From positions 1 through 14,455 of the forward strand of contig CAMOXX010000049.1 in NCBI GenBank assembly GCA_946629475.1: a stretch of DNA of 14,455 nt, read 5' to 3'. Shown one piece after another: positions 1-7,103 of this stretch; positions within the stretch are counted from its first letter, which is position 1, and each line of letters opens with the position of its first letter. This DNA comes from an uncultured Blautia sp. (GTDB taxonomy: Bacteria; Bacillota; Clostridia; Lachnospirales; Lachnospiraceae). A program made the position numbers and the translations under genes. Below the pieces are notes generated by a model. The model was not told the origin of the DNA. It searched no databases and saw nothing but the letters and a program-made list of their open reading frames with translations.

Positions 1-1472
1 ATGTCTGCAGACAGGACAGCATCTTCATCCTCTAATGCTTTATCTTCGTAAACTGCTCCGACAATGTCCGGTTCATCGTAGTAATCGCCCTCGTCGTAGT
101 AGTCGCCCTCGTCGTAATAATCACCTTCGTCGTAGTAATCACCTTCATCGTAGTAATCACCTTCATCGTCCCAGCCTTCATCATCCGCGCCCTCACTGTA
201 GTCCGAAATATCGACATGGACATCATCCAGATAGAACTCCAGACGATACCAATAGCCATTTTCATGGACAATAGTATTTCCGTCAGGATCATATCCGCGC
301 ATCTCATTCAGGAAGGAACCCTTGAGGGTAATATAATCCTCTTTCGAACTGCACAGAAAGATAAAGGGATCGTCCTTTGTTCCGGAACCATCGCATGGCT
401 GGGAATCACGATCCAGCACAGAATAAAAAACATCATATGCCTGTGTTGTCTCGGTCGCTTTGACCGGGGCAGCTGTCGGTGTGGGGGATGGTTCCGGTGT
501 AACTGTCGGTACAGCTTCTGTCTCATCCTCCGTGAAGATTTCTTCGCTGTTCTCCAGTCCCTCTTCCAGATAATCTTCACCGGCCCCTTCCGCTTCGTCC
601 GTAATATAATCCTCCTGCAGGAGTCCGTCAGATGATTCCTCCGACAGATCTGCAGACAGATCTGTATTATCCTCCGTCTGTGTTGTTTCCTCAGAGAGCA
701 GACTTTCCGGGTTCTCTTCTATCTGGTCTCCGCTCTCAATCGTATCGATAATTCCGATATCCAGATCTCCCAGCGTCTCTCCTTCATAAACAGGATCCGA
801 AGTTTCCTGTGTGTAAAGACCATCGGCGGAGGAATCATATTCGTTCAGAGAAGATTCCTCAGCAAGAGAAGAGCTCTCGTCATACAGTTCTCCCCCATCC
901 AGAACAAGGTCGGAAGCCAGTAAATGCGGAACCGCGGCCGCCAGATTCCAGTTCCAGAACGAAGGTCCCATTGCAGCGTCCATCACTGCGACATCGCTGT
1001 CCGAGGAATCGTCCCCGCTGTATGTACCGTCAGAGCTGTCTGAATCCGTTTCCTCTTCGATCGGTCCTCCGTTCTGCAGACTGTAAAGCCGGTTTCTCGC
1101 CTTGTCCAGATTCTGAAGCATCCGCTCATGCTCCAGATTGGCAATAGCCAGCTCCATTTCCGTGAGGGTGGTATCAATCGTCATGAGAAGATCGCCCTTC
1201 CTGACTTCGTCCCCCTGCCCCACCAGCAGATCCCGCACAATGACGTCCTTATCAATTTTAATATTCTGGATCACATTAGTCGTAATAGAACCGGACAGAG
1301 AAGTGTCCATATCATCGTAGCTGAAATAGTCCTCCTGAACCAGTTCATCCACATTTACCACAATCACCTCAGGGATATTTTTAACTCTGAGATACTCTAC
1401 GCCTTTATAAGCGCCAAAGCCTGTAAGGGATACAGCCAGAATGATGGCTATCCATTTTTTTGCCCTTCCCAC
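1..1472 (-). CDS. Membrane-anchored adaptor (HlyD/MFP-like) with acidic repeats, 3' end beyond window
   Basis: The frame is open for 490 codons from a GTG start to the left edge, so the C-terminus is missing. The GTG follows AGGAGGA with 8-nt spacing, inside the last codons of the ATPase gene; the first in-frame ATG (residue 55) is far downstream. Residues 7-22 form one membrane anchor. Residues 60-100 look like a biotinyl/lipoyl-type hairpin (VGQGDEVRKGDLL), followed by a short helical stretch, 103-132. Residues 129-337 contain no Lys or Arg and are rich in Asp, Glu and Ser, ending in a Pro/Thr linker (TPEPSPTPTAAP). Residues 345-420 form an unrecognised folded-looking segment with Cys360 and Cys374. 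Residues 436-465 are five DEGDYY repeats. It lies 4 nt after the ATPase gene in the same operon. It probably serves as an exporter accessory on the outer face of the membrane. The adaptor call rests on the lipoyl-like segment and context; the remainder is unrecognised. Confidence 0.7.
   Translation of the reverse strand, partial: MGRAKKWIAIILAVSLTGFGAYKGVEYLRVKNIPEVIVVNVDELVQEDYFSYDDMDTSLSGSITTNVIQNIKIDKDVIVRDLLVGQGDEVRKGDLLMTIDTTLTEMELAIANLEHERMLQNLDKARNRLYSLQNGGPIEEETDSDSSDGTYSGDDSSDSDVAVMDAAMGPSFWNWNLAAAVPHLLASDLVLDGGELYDESSSLAEESSLNEYDSSADGLYTQETSDPVYEGETLGDLDIGIIDTIESGDQIEENPESLLSEETTQTEDNTDLSADLSEESSDGLLQEDYITDEAEGAGEDYLEEGLENSEEIFTEDETEAVPTVTPEPSPTPTAAPVKATETTQAYDVFYSVLDRDSQPCDGSGTKDDPFIFLCSSKEDYITLKGSFLNEMRGYDPDGNTIVHENGYWYRLEFYLDDVHVDISDYSEGADDEGWDDEGDYYDEGDYYDEGDYYDEGDYYDEGDYYDEPDIVGAVYEDKALEDEDAVLSAD
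78..167 (-). repeat. Five tandem 18-bp coding repeats (DEGDYY)
   Basis: Five consecutive 18-bp units each encode Asp-Glu-Gly-Asp-Tyr-Tyr, followed by a degenerate sixth start (DEPDI). All differences between units are synonymous. The units nearest the gene's 5' side use GAA-GGT, the distal two use GAG-GGC, and the middle unit is intermediate, as expected from stepwise duplication followed by selection on the protein. Length variation between strains is likely because the units are short, adjacent and in frame. Confidence 0.9.
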
Positions 1473-1476
1473 GGTT

Positions 1477-2157
1477 TTACTCCTCCTTCAGGATCCCGTC
1501 CCGGATAGTCACTACCCGCCTGGCATGGGAGGCTATGTCGGCATCGTGTGTGATCATCAGCACCGACACTCCCTCCTCATTCAGTTTTTGGAACAGTTCC
1601 ATTATCGCAGCACCGGAACGGCTGTCCAGCGCTCCAGTCGGCTCATCAGCAAGCAGCAGGCGGGGATTGTTGACCATTGCCCTCGCGATTGCCACCCTCT
1701 GCATCTGCCCGCCCGAAAGCTGGTTCGGCCAGAAATCCACCCGATCAGCCAGTCCCACTCTTTCGAGAGCACGAAATGCCCGTTCCCTTCTCTCTTTTCT
1801 CGGTACATGTGCATAGTTCAGCGGCATCTCAACATTGGCGAGCGCCGACTGGCGGGGCAGCAGATGAAAGCTCTGAAAAACGAAACCAATCTTCCGGAGA
1901 CGAATGTCTGACATTTCGTTCTCACTCAATTTGCTGACATCCTGTCCATCAAGGTAGAAAGATCCTTTAGTAGCCTGATCCAGGCATCCGATAATGTTCA
2001 TCAGTGTGCTTTTTCCGGAACCCGAAGGTCCCATGATTGCGACATATTCTCCCTCTTCCATCGAAAAGCTGACATCCTTCAGCGCTTCCACCACAAATTT
2101 TCCCTGATAATAATTTTTATAAATACCTCTGAGATCAAGAATCAGCTGTCCGCTCAT
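1477..2157 (-). CDS. ABC transporter ATP-binding protein, MacB/LolD type
   Basis: This 226-residue cytoplasmic ATPase would power an exporter of the MacB/LolD/FtsX class. All nucleotide-binding motifs are present: Walker A GPSGSGKST (43-51), Q-loop Gln95, signature LSGGQ (147-151), Walker B ending in Asp171-Glu172, D-loop GALD (175-178) and switch His204. The stretch MNIIGCLDQATKG after Walker A is typical of this subfamily, and the length is normal for a stand-alone subunit. Its ATG overlaps the stop of the upstream adaptor gene by one base (TAATG), implying translational coupling. The second adaptor-like gene starts 4 nt downstream, and its ribosome binding site overlaps the last codons here. 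No FtsX-like permease is visible, so it is presumably beyond the left edge. Substrate is unknown; homologues export peptides, lipoproteins or drugs. Confidence 0.95.
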   Translation of the reverse strand: MSGQLILDLRGIYKNYYQGKFVVEALKDVSFSMEEGEYVAIMGPSGSGKSTLMNIIGCLDQATKGSFYLDGQDVSKLSENEMSDIRLRKIGFVFQSFHLLPRQSALANVEMPLNYAHVPRKERRERAFRALERVGLADRVDFWPNQLSGGQMQRVAIARAMVNNPRLLLADEPTGALDSRSGAAIMELFQKLNEEGVSVLMITHDADIASHARRVVTIRDGILKEE

Positions 2158-3758
2158 TATTCAGCTCCGTTTTTCTTTTCCTCCTCCGGGAAATCATCGA
2201 TAACCTCTACATCGTCAAATTCCTCGTCAAAATCCTCATCAAAGTCATCTATGATATACACTTCAGAATCATCGATCACATACGGCTCGTCCCCGTAGCT
2301 CTCCATCATGCCCTCATCTTCGGTCCAGTCTATCGTATCATCGTAGATTTCCATGGAGTCATCGCCAAATTCATCATCAATGTACTCTTCGTCTTCATAA
2401 TAGAAGTCTTCATCATCCATGTATTCATCATCTGAGAATTCTTCGTCCATGTATTCGCCGCCGTACATCTCCCCGTATTCTTCATCTTCCTCACTGTAAT
2501 CCTCGTATGTGATTGCTTCATCGAGAGTACCGGGTTTTGTCGGCATTCCTTCTTCCAGACTGGCGGATGGAAAAGCAATATAGTCATATTCCGTGATACC
2601 GTCCAGTATTTCGTACTTAAGCTCATATACGTCGTGCTCGCCGAGGACAACCGTTTTTTTCGTAAGCCTGCTGTTCTCATCAGCGGCCCATACGAAAGGA
2701 GTCTCCGTATCAGCATCAACGATAAAGTCCTCCTGCAGCCACATCCCCGTCTTCTGTTCTTCCTGTCCTACATCCGGCTCAATATATACATGCTGCCCCA
2801 GCATCAGTCCGTCCGACGAGTCCAGATCAACATAAAAAGGATAGGAACTCGATGAAGTCATCGAATCGTCCCCCGACGAAAAGTAATCGCTGTCATCTGA
2901 AGATGTCTTGCTGTTTTTACTGTCCACGCTTCCCATGGTGCCGTGCCAGACCTGTGTCTCGTCCGCACGGGACCGTATAATTGCTCCTGTTCCCGGAACG
3001 ATCTCATCCCGGTTAAGTTCATTTACGGTTCCTTTTACACGGTATTCGCCAGTACTCAGAATCGTGATAAAAGCGTCGTTGGAACTTCCGGAATCCGAGG
3101 TGAATGAGGACTCTTCCAGCGCATCTGATACCGATGACGCATCATCCGATGTCGACAGCTTGCTGGTGTCAATCTTCTGTATAATTCCATCAATATCACT
3201 CATTACGAGTGTATTTCCGGTAGCGTTCTCCAGCTTTATTATCTCAGCCTCTTTGCTCTTCTGGTCGTATTCATTCTTTTTCAGATTCAGCTCCGCCGTC
3301 TGAATATCGATCATAATATCCAGCTGCCTGTTCTCATTTTCCTTTTTCGTCTGTTCTGTCTGATACGTGGCAATCTGGTTCGCATAGTTCATCGCCTCAT
3401 TCTGGAGCCGCTCCAGATCGAGCCTCGCTTCTGCAAGCTTATCCTCAATACTGCTCAGGTCATATTCAAAAAGAACCTGGCCTTTTTTTACCTCATCTCC
3501 AACCTGAACCTTGACTTCACTCACCTTACGGTCGGAATCCTTTTGTACGGATACAGTTTCCTGCGCTTCCACGACACCCGCAAATCGATTTTCCGCACCT
3601 GAGATTCTCCCCATAACAGTGCTCACGAGCGTCACATAAACTGTAGATTCACTCTTCTCGGCCGGAAAAAAGCTTCCTCCGTTATAATAATACCAGCCGG
3701 CTGCCCCTCCTGCACCGGCAAGCAGTACAATCAGGGCAGCGACAGCACCTTTTTTCAT
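2157..3758 (-). CDS. ABC exporter membrane-fusion protein with long acidic C-terminal tail
   Basis: This 533-residue adaptor is of the HlyD/MacA/YknX family, first gene of the exporter operon. The ATG follows GGGAGG with 7-nt spacing. Residues 4-24 form the membrane anchor. The first lipoyl half is around 60-100 (VQVGDEVKKGQVL), a coiled-coil hairpin spans about 104-176, and the second lipoyl half is around 183-196 (SDIDGIIQKI). A beta-barrel region follows from about 236. Ser/Asp-rich insertions occur at 198-228 and 278-305. Residues 411-527 are an unusual tail: by hand count 59 of 117 residues are Asp or Glu, 13 are Tyr, and none is Lys or Arg. Family members normally end soon after the membrane-proximal domain, so this tail is an addition. 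It overlaps the ATPase gene by one base. The adaptor assignment is firm; the tail's role is unknown. Confidence 0.9.
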   Translation of the reverse strand: MKKGAVAALIVLLAGAGGAAGWYYYNGGSFFPAEKSESTVYVTLVSTVMGRISGAENRFAGVVEAQETVSVQKDSDRKVSEVKVQVGDEVKKGQVLFEYDLSSIEDKLAEARLDLERLQNEAMNYANQIATYQTEQTKKENENRQLDIMIDIQTAELNLKKNEYDQKSKEAEIIKLENATGNTLVMSDIDGIIQKIDTSKLSTSDDASSVSDALEESSFTSDSGSSNDAFITILSTGEYRVKGTVNELNRDEIVPGTGAIIRSRADETQVWHGTMGSVDSKNSKTSSDDSDYFSSGDDSMTSSSSYPFYVDLDSSDGLMLGQHVYIEPDVGQEEQKTGMWLQEDFIVDADTETPFVWAADENSRLTKKTVVLGEHDVYELKYEILDGITEYDYIAFPSASLEEGMPTKPGTLDEAITYEDYSEEDEEYGEMYGGEYMDEEFSDDEYMDDEDFYYEDEEYIDDEFGDDSMEIYDDTIDWTEDEGMMESYGDEPYVIDDSEVYIIDDFDEDFDEEFDDVEVIDDFPEEEKKNGAE

Positions 3759-3783
3759 TATGTACCTCCCATCGCTTTTTCGC

Positions 3784-3829
3784 CCGCCTCAGGCGGCCTT
3801 ACGGCTGCAGACATATCTGTACTGCAGCC
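3784..3829 (-). promoter_or_regulatory. Leader stem-loops upstream of exporter operon
   Basis: Read on the minus strand, the predicted leader opens with GGCTGCAG (3829-3822), a bulged T, ACA, a GATA loop, TGT, and CTGCAGCC (3810-3803), giving 8 plus 3 base pairs. A second hairpin pairs CCGCCT with AGGCGG (3784-3796) about 20 nt before the ribosome binding site. No run of T follows either hairpin, so neither is an intrinsic terminator. They may stabilise the transcript or form a binding site. Only the pairing is seen; the function is inference. Confidence 0.45.
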
Positions 3830-3834
3830 CCCCA

Positions 3835-3868
3835 CTGTTATTATAACAGGTAATTACAAATTATTAAA
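3835..3868 (-). promoter_or_regulatory. Promoter and palindromic operator candidate of exporter operon
   Basis: On the minus strand, TATAAT (3840-3845) is preceded by TG with one base between, making an extended -10. Seventeen bases upstream, TTTAAT (3863-3868) is a poor -35. The -10 lies in a perfect 15-bp palindrome, CTGTTATTATAACAG (3835-3849, plus-strand reading), so a repressor bound here would block initiation. A transcript would start near 3833, about 75 nt before the adaptor ATG. The promoter call is reasonable; the operator is inferred from symmetry and from its near copy at 3997-4012. Confidence 0.6.
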
Positions 3869-3977
3869 GTTTTCATCTTGATTTGCAATGCTTTTCACAA
3901 AGATTTCACCTTTTCAGCTGATACAGACTCCTTCCATTCAAAATGACAAGGCAAGAAACGATTTTTGGACACTAATT

Positions 3978-4012
3978 TTGACAAATATTCTTATGTCTGT
4001 TATAATGAACAG
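3978..4012 (+). promoter_or_regulatory. Consensus sigma-A promoter and operator candidate of lipoprotein gene
   Basis: TTGACA (3978-3983), a 17-bp spacer and TATAAT (4001-4006) match the vegetative consensus exactly, with an extended -10 TG at 3998-3999. The -10 sits in CTGTTATAATGAACAG (3997-4012), an inverted repeat of CTGTT and AACAG. It is almost the same as the palindrome over the divergent exporter promoter. Such a strong promoter overlapped by symmetry suggests that it is repressed under some conditions. The transcript would start near 4013. Confidence 0.88.
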
Positions 4013-4105
4013 AACGATATTATGTACCATTATAGTCAATCCCATTGCAAAGCTGCGGCAAGTTTGTCAAAGTGCCGACACGCCGCATCAGAAAGGAACA
4101 CCATC

Positions 4106-5209
4106 ATGAAAGCCGCGAAATACATACTTCTTACATTCTTTTTTATATTAATGGTCCTTCCCGGCACAGCATGTTCAGATAAAAGCGACTCTGAAATCCG
4201 CAAAGCTGTCTCCGCGGAACTTGATCCTCTGAAAGGGCTCAGCCCTGATGAAGCCTACTCCTACCTCACCCAGGCCGGTCTGTTTGATGATCCTGACTGG
4301 TTCACCGGCACATCCGCAGCTGAGCAGGTAAAGGATGTTTTTTCCATGTTCTTTAAAGACTTCAACTTCGAATACAAATCTGCCGAAGTTTCTGAAAACG
4401 GTCAGTCCGCCAACGCATCCGTCGTCCTGAAAACGATCGATGCCGAATCACTCGCAAAGGACTTTGCATCCTCCGCCCTTCGCGAATCCGTTGAGCATAC
4501 TGCATCCGGCAGCAGCACATCCATGAATGCGGAAGACCGCTTTCTTCTCCTGAATCATCTTCTGAAAACCAGGGAATATAAATTCATTGAATCCGATCGT
4601 ACAATACCGCTGACGAAAAATGATGGCAAGTGGACTGTTAAGCACACGTCATCTCTTGAGAATCAGCTGGTCGGCGGACTTGTAACCTGTCTTTCCGATC
4701 CCTTCATTCTTACTCCGAGTGAAACTCTGGACATCACATTGAATACCGTGCGCAAAATGAGCACAGCTGATCTCAGCAATTATCTCGGGATTACCGAGCT
4801 GAAAAGTCAGGCGGATGATGCCATGCGCAAAATATACGATGCAACAGCCGAACAGGTTCATGATCATTTTGACTATGAAATCCTCGAAAGCAATGCAGAC
4901 GGAAATACCGCCTCCGTGAATACCCGGATCACTTCTTTTGACAGTGACAGCATCATGGAAAACTATCATTCGCAGATGGATCAGTATCTTGCTACAGCCG
5001 ATGCCGTGATTGACGGTGCCGATGTCCGGCTTAAATATTCAGAGGACCTTCTTCTCAAATGCATCACCGAGAACACCTCTGTCAAGGACACCGAAATCAC
5101 CGTGGACATGACGAATGACGGTTTCAACTGGAAGATAACAAACCCCGAGGATATCGGAGAAGCACTGTTTGGTTCCATTCAGATAGAGGATGATTACAGC
5201 GAAGAATAA
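4106..5209 (+). CDS. Probable lipoprotein with two similar NTF2/DUF5105-like halves
   Basis: This 367-residue exported protein was not assigned to a named gene. The frame is open further upstream, but ATG 4106 is chosen because it follows AAAGGAA with about 7-nt spacing and because upstream codons overlap the promoter. Residues 1-22 form a signal peptide with a basic start and hydrophobic core. Cys23 in LPGTAC could be the lipidation site, though Gly at -3 is less usual. Two segments, about 79-178 and 242-345, share a layout: a helix, then FxYxI/S, an acidic turn, an alternating strand of the type ASVVLKT or ASVNTRI, a helix, and a closing DGKWTV or DGFNWKI strand. That pattern resembles small NTF2-like extracytoplasmic domains of Gram-positive bacteria. 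It is monocistronic, divergent from the exporter operon and convergent with aspS. It may be a surface partner of the exporter, but that rests only on position and the shared promoter motif. Confidence 0.8.
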   Translation: MKAAKYILLTFFFILMVLPGTACSDKSDSEIRKAVSAELDPLKGLSPDEAYSYLTQAGLFDDPDWFTGTSAAEQVKDVFSMFFKDFNFEYKSAEVSENGQSANASVVLKTIDAESLAKDFASSALRESVEHTASGSSTSMNAEDRFLLLNHLLKTREYKFIESDRTIPLTKNDGKWTVKHTSSLENQLVGGLVTCLSDPFILTPSETLDITLNTVRKMSTADLSNYLGITELKSQADDAMRKIYDATAEQVHDHFDYEILESNADGNTASVNTRITSFDSDSIMENYHSQMDQYLATADAVIDGADVRLKYSEDLLLKCITENTSVKDTEITVDMTNDGFNWKITNPEDIGEALFGSIQIEDDYSEE

Positions 5210-5220
5210 TTAAAATGGAA

Positions 5221-5267
5221 ACGGTTCCCGGAATCCGCTGAAAAGCGCCCCGGGAACCGTCTTTTTT
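5221..5267 (+). terminator. Rho-independent terminator of lipoprotein gene, possibly bidirectional
   Basis: ACGGTTCCCGG (5221-5231) pairs perfectly with CCGGGAACCGT (5250-5260). Inside the loop CGCT-GAAA-AGCG can add a tetraloop stem. A CTTTTTT tract follows at 5261-5267, giving a strong plus-strand terminator 11 nt after the lipoprotein stop. Read from the aspS side the same stem is followed by TTTCCATTTT, a weaker tract, so it may also stop the large minus-strand operon. Confidence 0.93.
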
Positions 5268-5282
5268 CTGGTTGTTATATTT

Positions 5283-7088
5283 TTACTGTTCCTGTTCTTC
5301 TTCAGACGCAATCGTAAGATGAAGCTCCTGAAGCTGTTTTTCATCAACCCTTGACGGTGATTCCGTCATGAGGCAGGAAGCATCCTTTACCTTCGGGAAT
5401 GCGATGACATCGCGGATCGAATCGACCTTTGCCATCAGCATCACAAGCCTGTCGAGTCCGTAGGCAAGCCCTGCGTGAGGCGGCACTCCATAACGGAACG
5501 CGTCAAGAAGGAACCCGAACTGCTCATGCGCCTGCTCTTTTGTAAAGCCCAGCTTTTCGAACATCTTCTCCTGGATGTCATCCTGATGGATACGCACCGA
5601 GCCTCCCCCGATTTCATTGCCGTTCAGTACAATGTCATAGGCCTTTGCCCTGACACGGCCCGGATCACTGTCGAGATATGGAATATCCTCTTCCATCAGC
5701 ATGGTGAACGGATGATGCATCGCCTGATAGCGGTTCTCCTCGTCATTCCACTCAAGGAGCGGGAATTCCGTTACCCATACAAATCTGTACTCATTCTTGT
5801 CAAGCAGGTTCATCTGTTTCGCCAGCTCAAGGCGGAGCGCCCCAAGGACATCATATACAAGCTTTTTGCTGTCCGCAGCAAAGAGCAGAAGGTCTCCGTT
5901 TTCACCCTCCATTGCCCTGACAAGACTGTCCATCTCATCCTCGGTCATGAATTTTGCAAAGCTGGATTTTCTTGTGCCGTCCTCACCTATGGCAATGTAG
6001 GCAAGTCCTTTCGCGCCGTATCCTCTTACAAATTCCACCAGCTTGTCGATTTTTTTGCGAGGCATCCCGCCCTGTCCTTTTGCATTGATTCCGCGCACCG
6101 AGCCGCCGGAAGCAAGTGCATTAGTAAAGACGGCGAACCCGCAGTCTTTCACGATCTCACTGACATCCTGGAGCTCCATTCCAAAGCGCATGTCCGGTTT
6201 GTCCGAACCGAAGCGGTCCATCGCCTCCTGCCATGTAATTCTCTCAATCGGAAGCGGAACCTCTACCCCGAGAACCTCCCGGAAGAGGAACGCCAGATAT
6301 CTTTCGTTAACATCGATGACATCGTCAACATCAACGAAAGACAGCTCCATATCGATCTGGGTAAATTCCGGCTGCCTGTCCGCGCGAAGGTCCTCATCGC
6401 GGAAGCACCTTGCGATCTGGATATAACGGTCATAGCCTGAGCACATCAGAAGCTGCTTATAAAGCTGCGGTGACTGCGGAAGTCCGTAAAAGCATCCCGG
6501 ATGAATGCGGGACGGAACAAGATAATCCCTTGCGCCTTCAGGTGTACTTTTTCCGAGCATCGGTGTTTCGATCTCCAAAAAGCCTTCCTGCGCGAAGAAC
6601 TGTCTGGTAAGCATGGCAACCCGGCTCCGGAGCATGATATTCTTCTGGATATCCGGTCTTCTCAGGTCAAGATAACGGTATTTGAGCCTGACCTCGTCGC
6701 GCGTCTTGCTGTCCTCCTTCACCTCAAACGGGGGAACATCCGACTCCGATAAAATCCGGAAGGATTTTACGCGCATTTCCAATGAGCCTGTAGCCAGGTT
6801 TTTGTTTACTTCACCACCGCGCGCTTCCACGGTTCCCGTAGCCGCGATGACAAATTCCGAGCGAAGGGAAGCTGCCTTGTCAAAATCCTCCGCGCTTACG
6901 CCCCTCTCATCATTCTCAAACAGCAGCTGCATAATGCCCGACCGGTCTCTCAGATCCACAAAAATCACGCCGCCGATATTTCTCACCTTCTGCACCCAGC
7001 CCATCAGAGTTGCGGTGCTGCCCTTCATCTGTTCTGTCACTTCCGCACAGCGACATGTCCTGTGCAGTCCCTTCATGCTTTCCGCCAT
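5283..7088 (-). CDS. aspS: Aspartyl-tRNA synthetase
   Basis: This 601-residue cytoplasmic class IIb enzyme charges tRNA-Asp with aspartate. It has an N-terminal OB-fold anticodon domain (about 25-112), the catalytic core with QSPQLYKQLLM (205-215), motif 2 FRDED (229-233) continuing through RADRQPEFTQID, a bacterial GAD-type insertion (about 315-425), and motif 3 GLAYGLDRL (540-548). Length is normal for the bacterial type. Position 38 (VRNIGG) is Ile; as I recall, this place is often Leu in discriminating and His in several non-discriminating enzymes, so the residue hints at a tRNA-Asp-specific enzyme without proving it. ATG 7088 is preferred because AAAGGAG lies 10 nt upstream, overlapping the hisS stop. 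It is the last gene of the block and is followed by the shared terminator with the convergent lipoprotein gene. Confidence 0.98.
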   Translation of the reverse strand: MAESMKGLHRTCRCAEVTEQMKGSTATLMGWVQKVRNIGGVIFVDLRDRSGIMQLLFENDERGVSAEDFDKAASLRSEFVIAATGTVEARGGEVNKNLATGSLEMRVKSFRILSESDVPPFEVKEDSKTRDEVRLKYRYLDLRRPDIQKNIMLRSRVAMLTRQFFAQEGFLEIETPMLGKSTPEGARDYLVPSRIHPGCFYGLPQSPQLYKQLLMCSGYDRYIQIARCFRDEDLRADRQPEFTQIDMELSFVDVDDVIDVNERYLAFLFREVLGVEVPLPIERITWQEAMDRFGSDKPDMRFGMELQDVSEIVKDCGFAVFTNALASGGSVRGINAKGQGGMPRKKIDKLVEFVRGYGAKGLAYIAIGEDGTRKSSFAKFMTEDEMDSLVRAMEGENGDLLLFAADSKKLVYDVLGALRLELAKQMNLLDKNEYRFVWVTEFPLLEWNDEENRYQAMHHPFTMLMEEDIPYLDSDPGRVRAKAYDIVLNGNEIGGGSVRIHQDDIQEKMFEKLGFTKEQAHEQFGFLLDAFRYGVPPHAGLAYGLDRLVMLMAKVDSIRDVIAFPKVKDASCLMTESPSRVDEKQLQELHLTIASEEEQEQ

Positions 7089-7103
7089 GTTATCCTATCT
7101 CCT

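Larger units (their letters stand above)
3759..4105. other. Divergent intergenic region between exporter operon and lipoprotein gene
   Basis: This 347-bp AT-rich gap holds two outward-facing promoters about 160 bp apart, each with a -10 inside a similar inverted repeat. On the exporter side there is a roughly 75-nt leader with two stem-loops. On the lipoprotein side there is a roughly 93-nt untranslated leader. In that leader GCGGCA (4055-4060) could pair either with TGCCG (4073-4077) or with GCCGC (4082-4086) close to the ribosome binding site; these pairings are weak. No small gene or RNA gene was recognised here. Confidence 0.75.

Noticed and set aside
81..170. CRISPR-like array
   Set aside because: The repeats are directly adjacent with no spacers and keep a reading frame; they are a coding minisatellite.
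646..665. CAGATCTG direct/inverted repeat in the left-edge gene
   Set aside because: It is explained by a short coding repeat (DLSADLS) and is too small and isolated to suggest a site.
4029..4034. Additional minus-strand TATAAT as a second exporter promoter
   Set aside because: There is no acceptable -35 at 16-18 bp and no properly spaced extended -10 TG; the site at 3840-3845 is better.
3965..4105. Upstream extension of the lipoprotein frame
   Set aside because: It would place coding sequence over a perfect consensus promoter and ahead of the signal peptide; ATG 4106 has the ribosome binding site.
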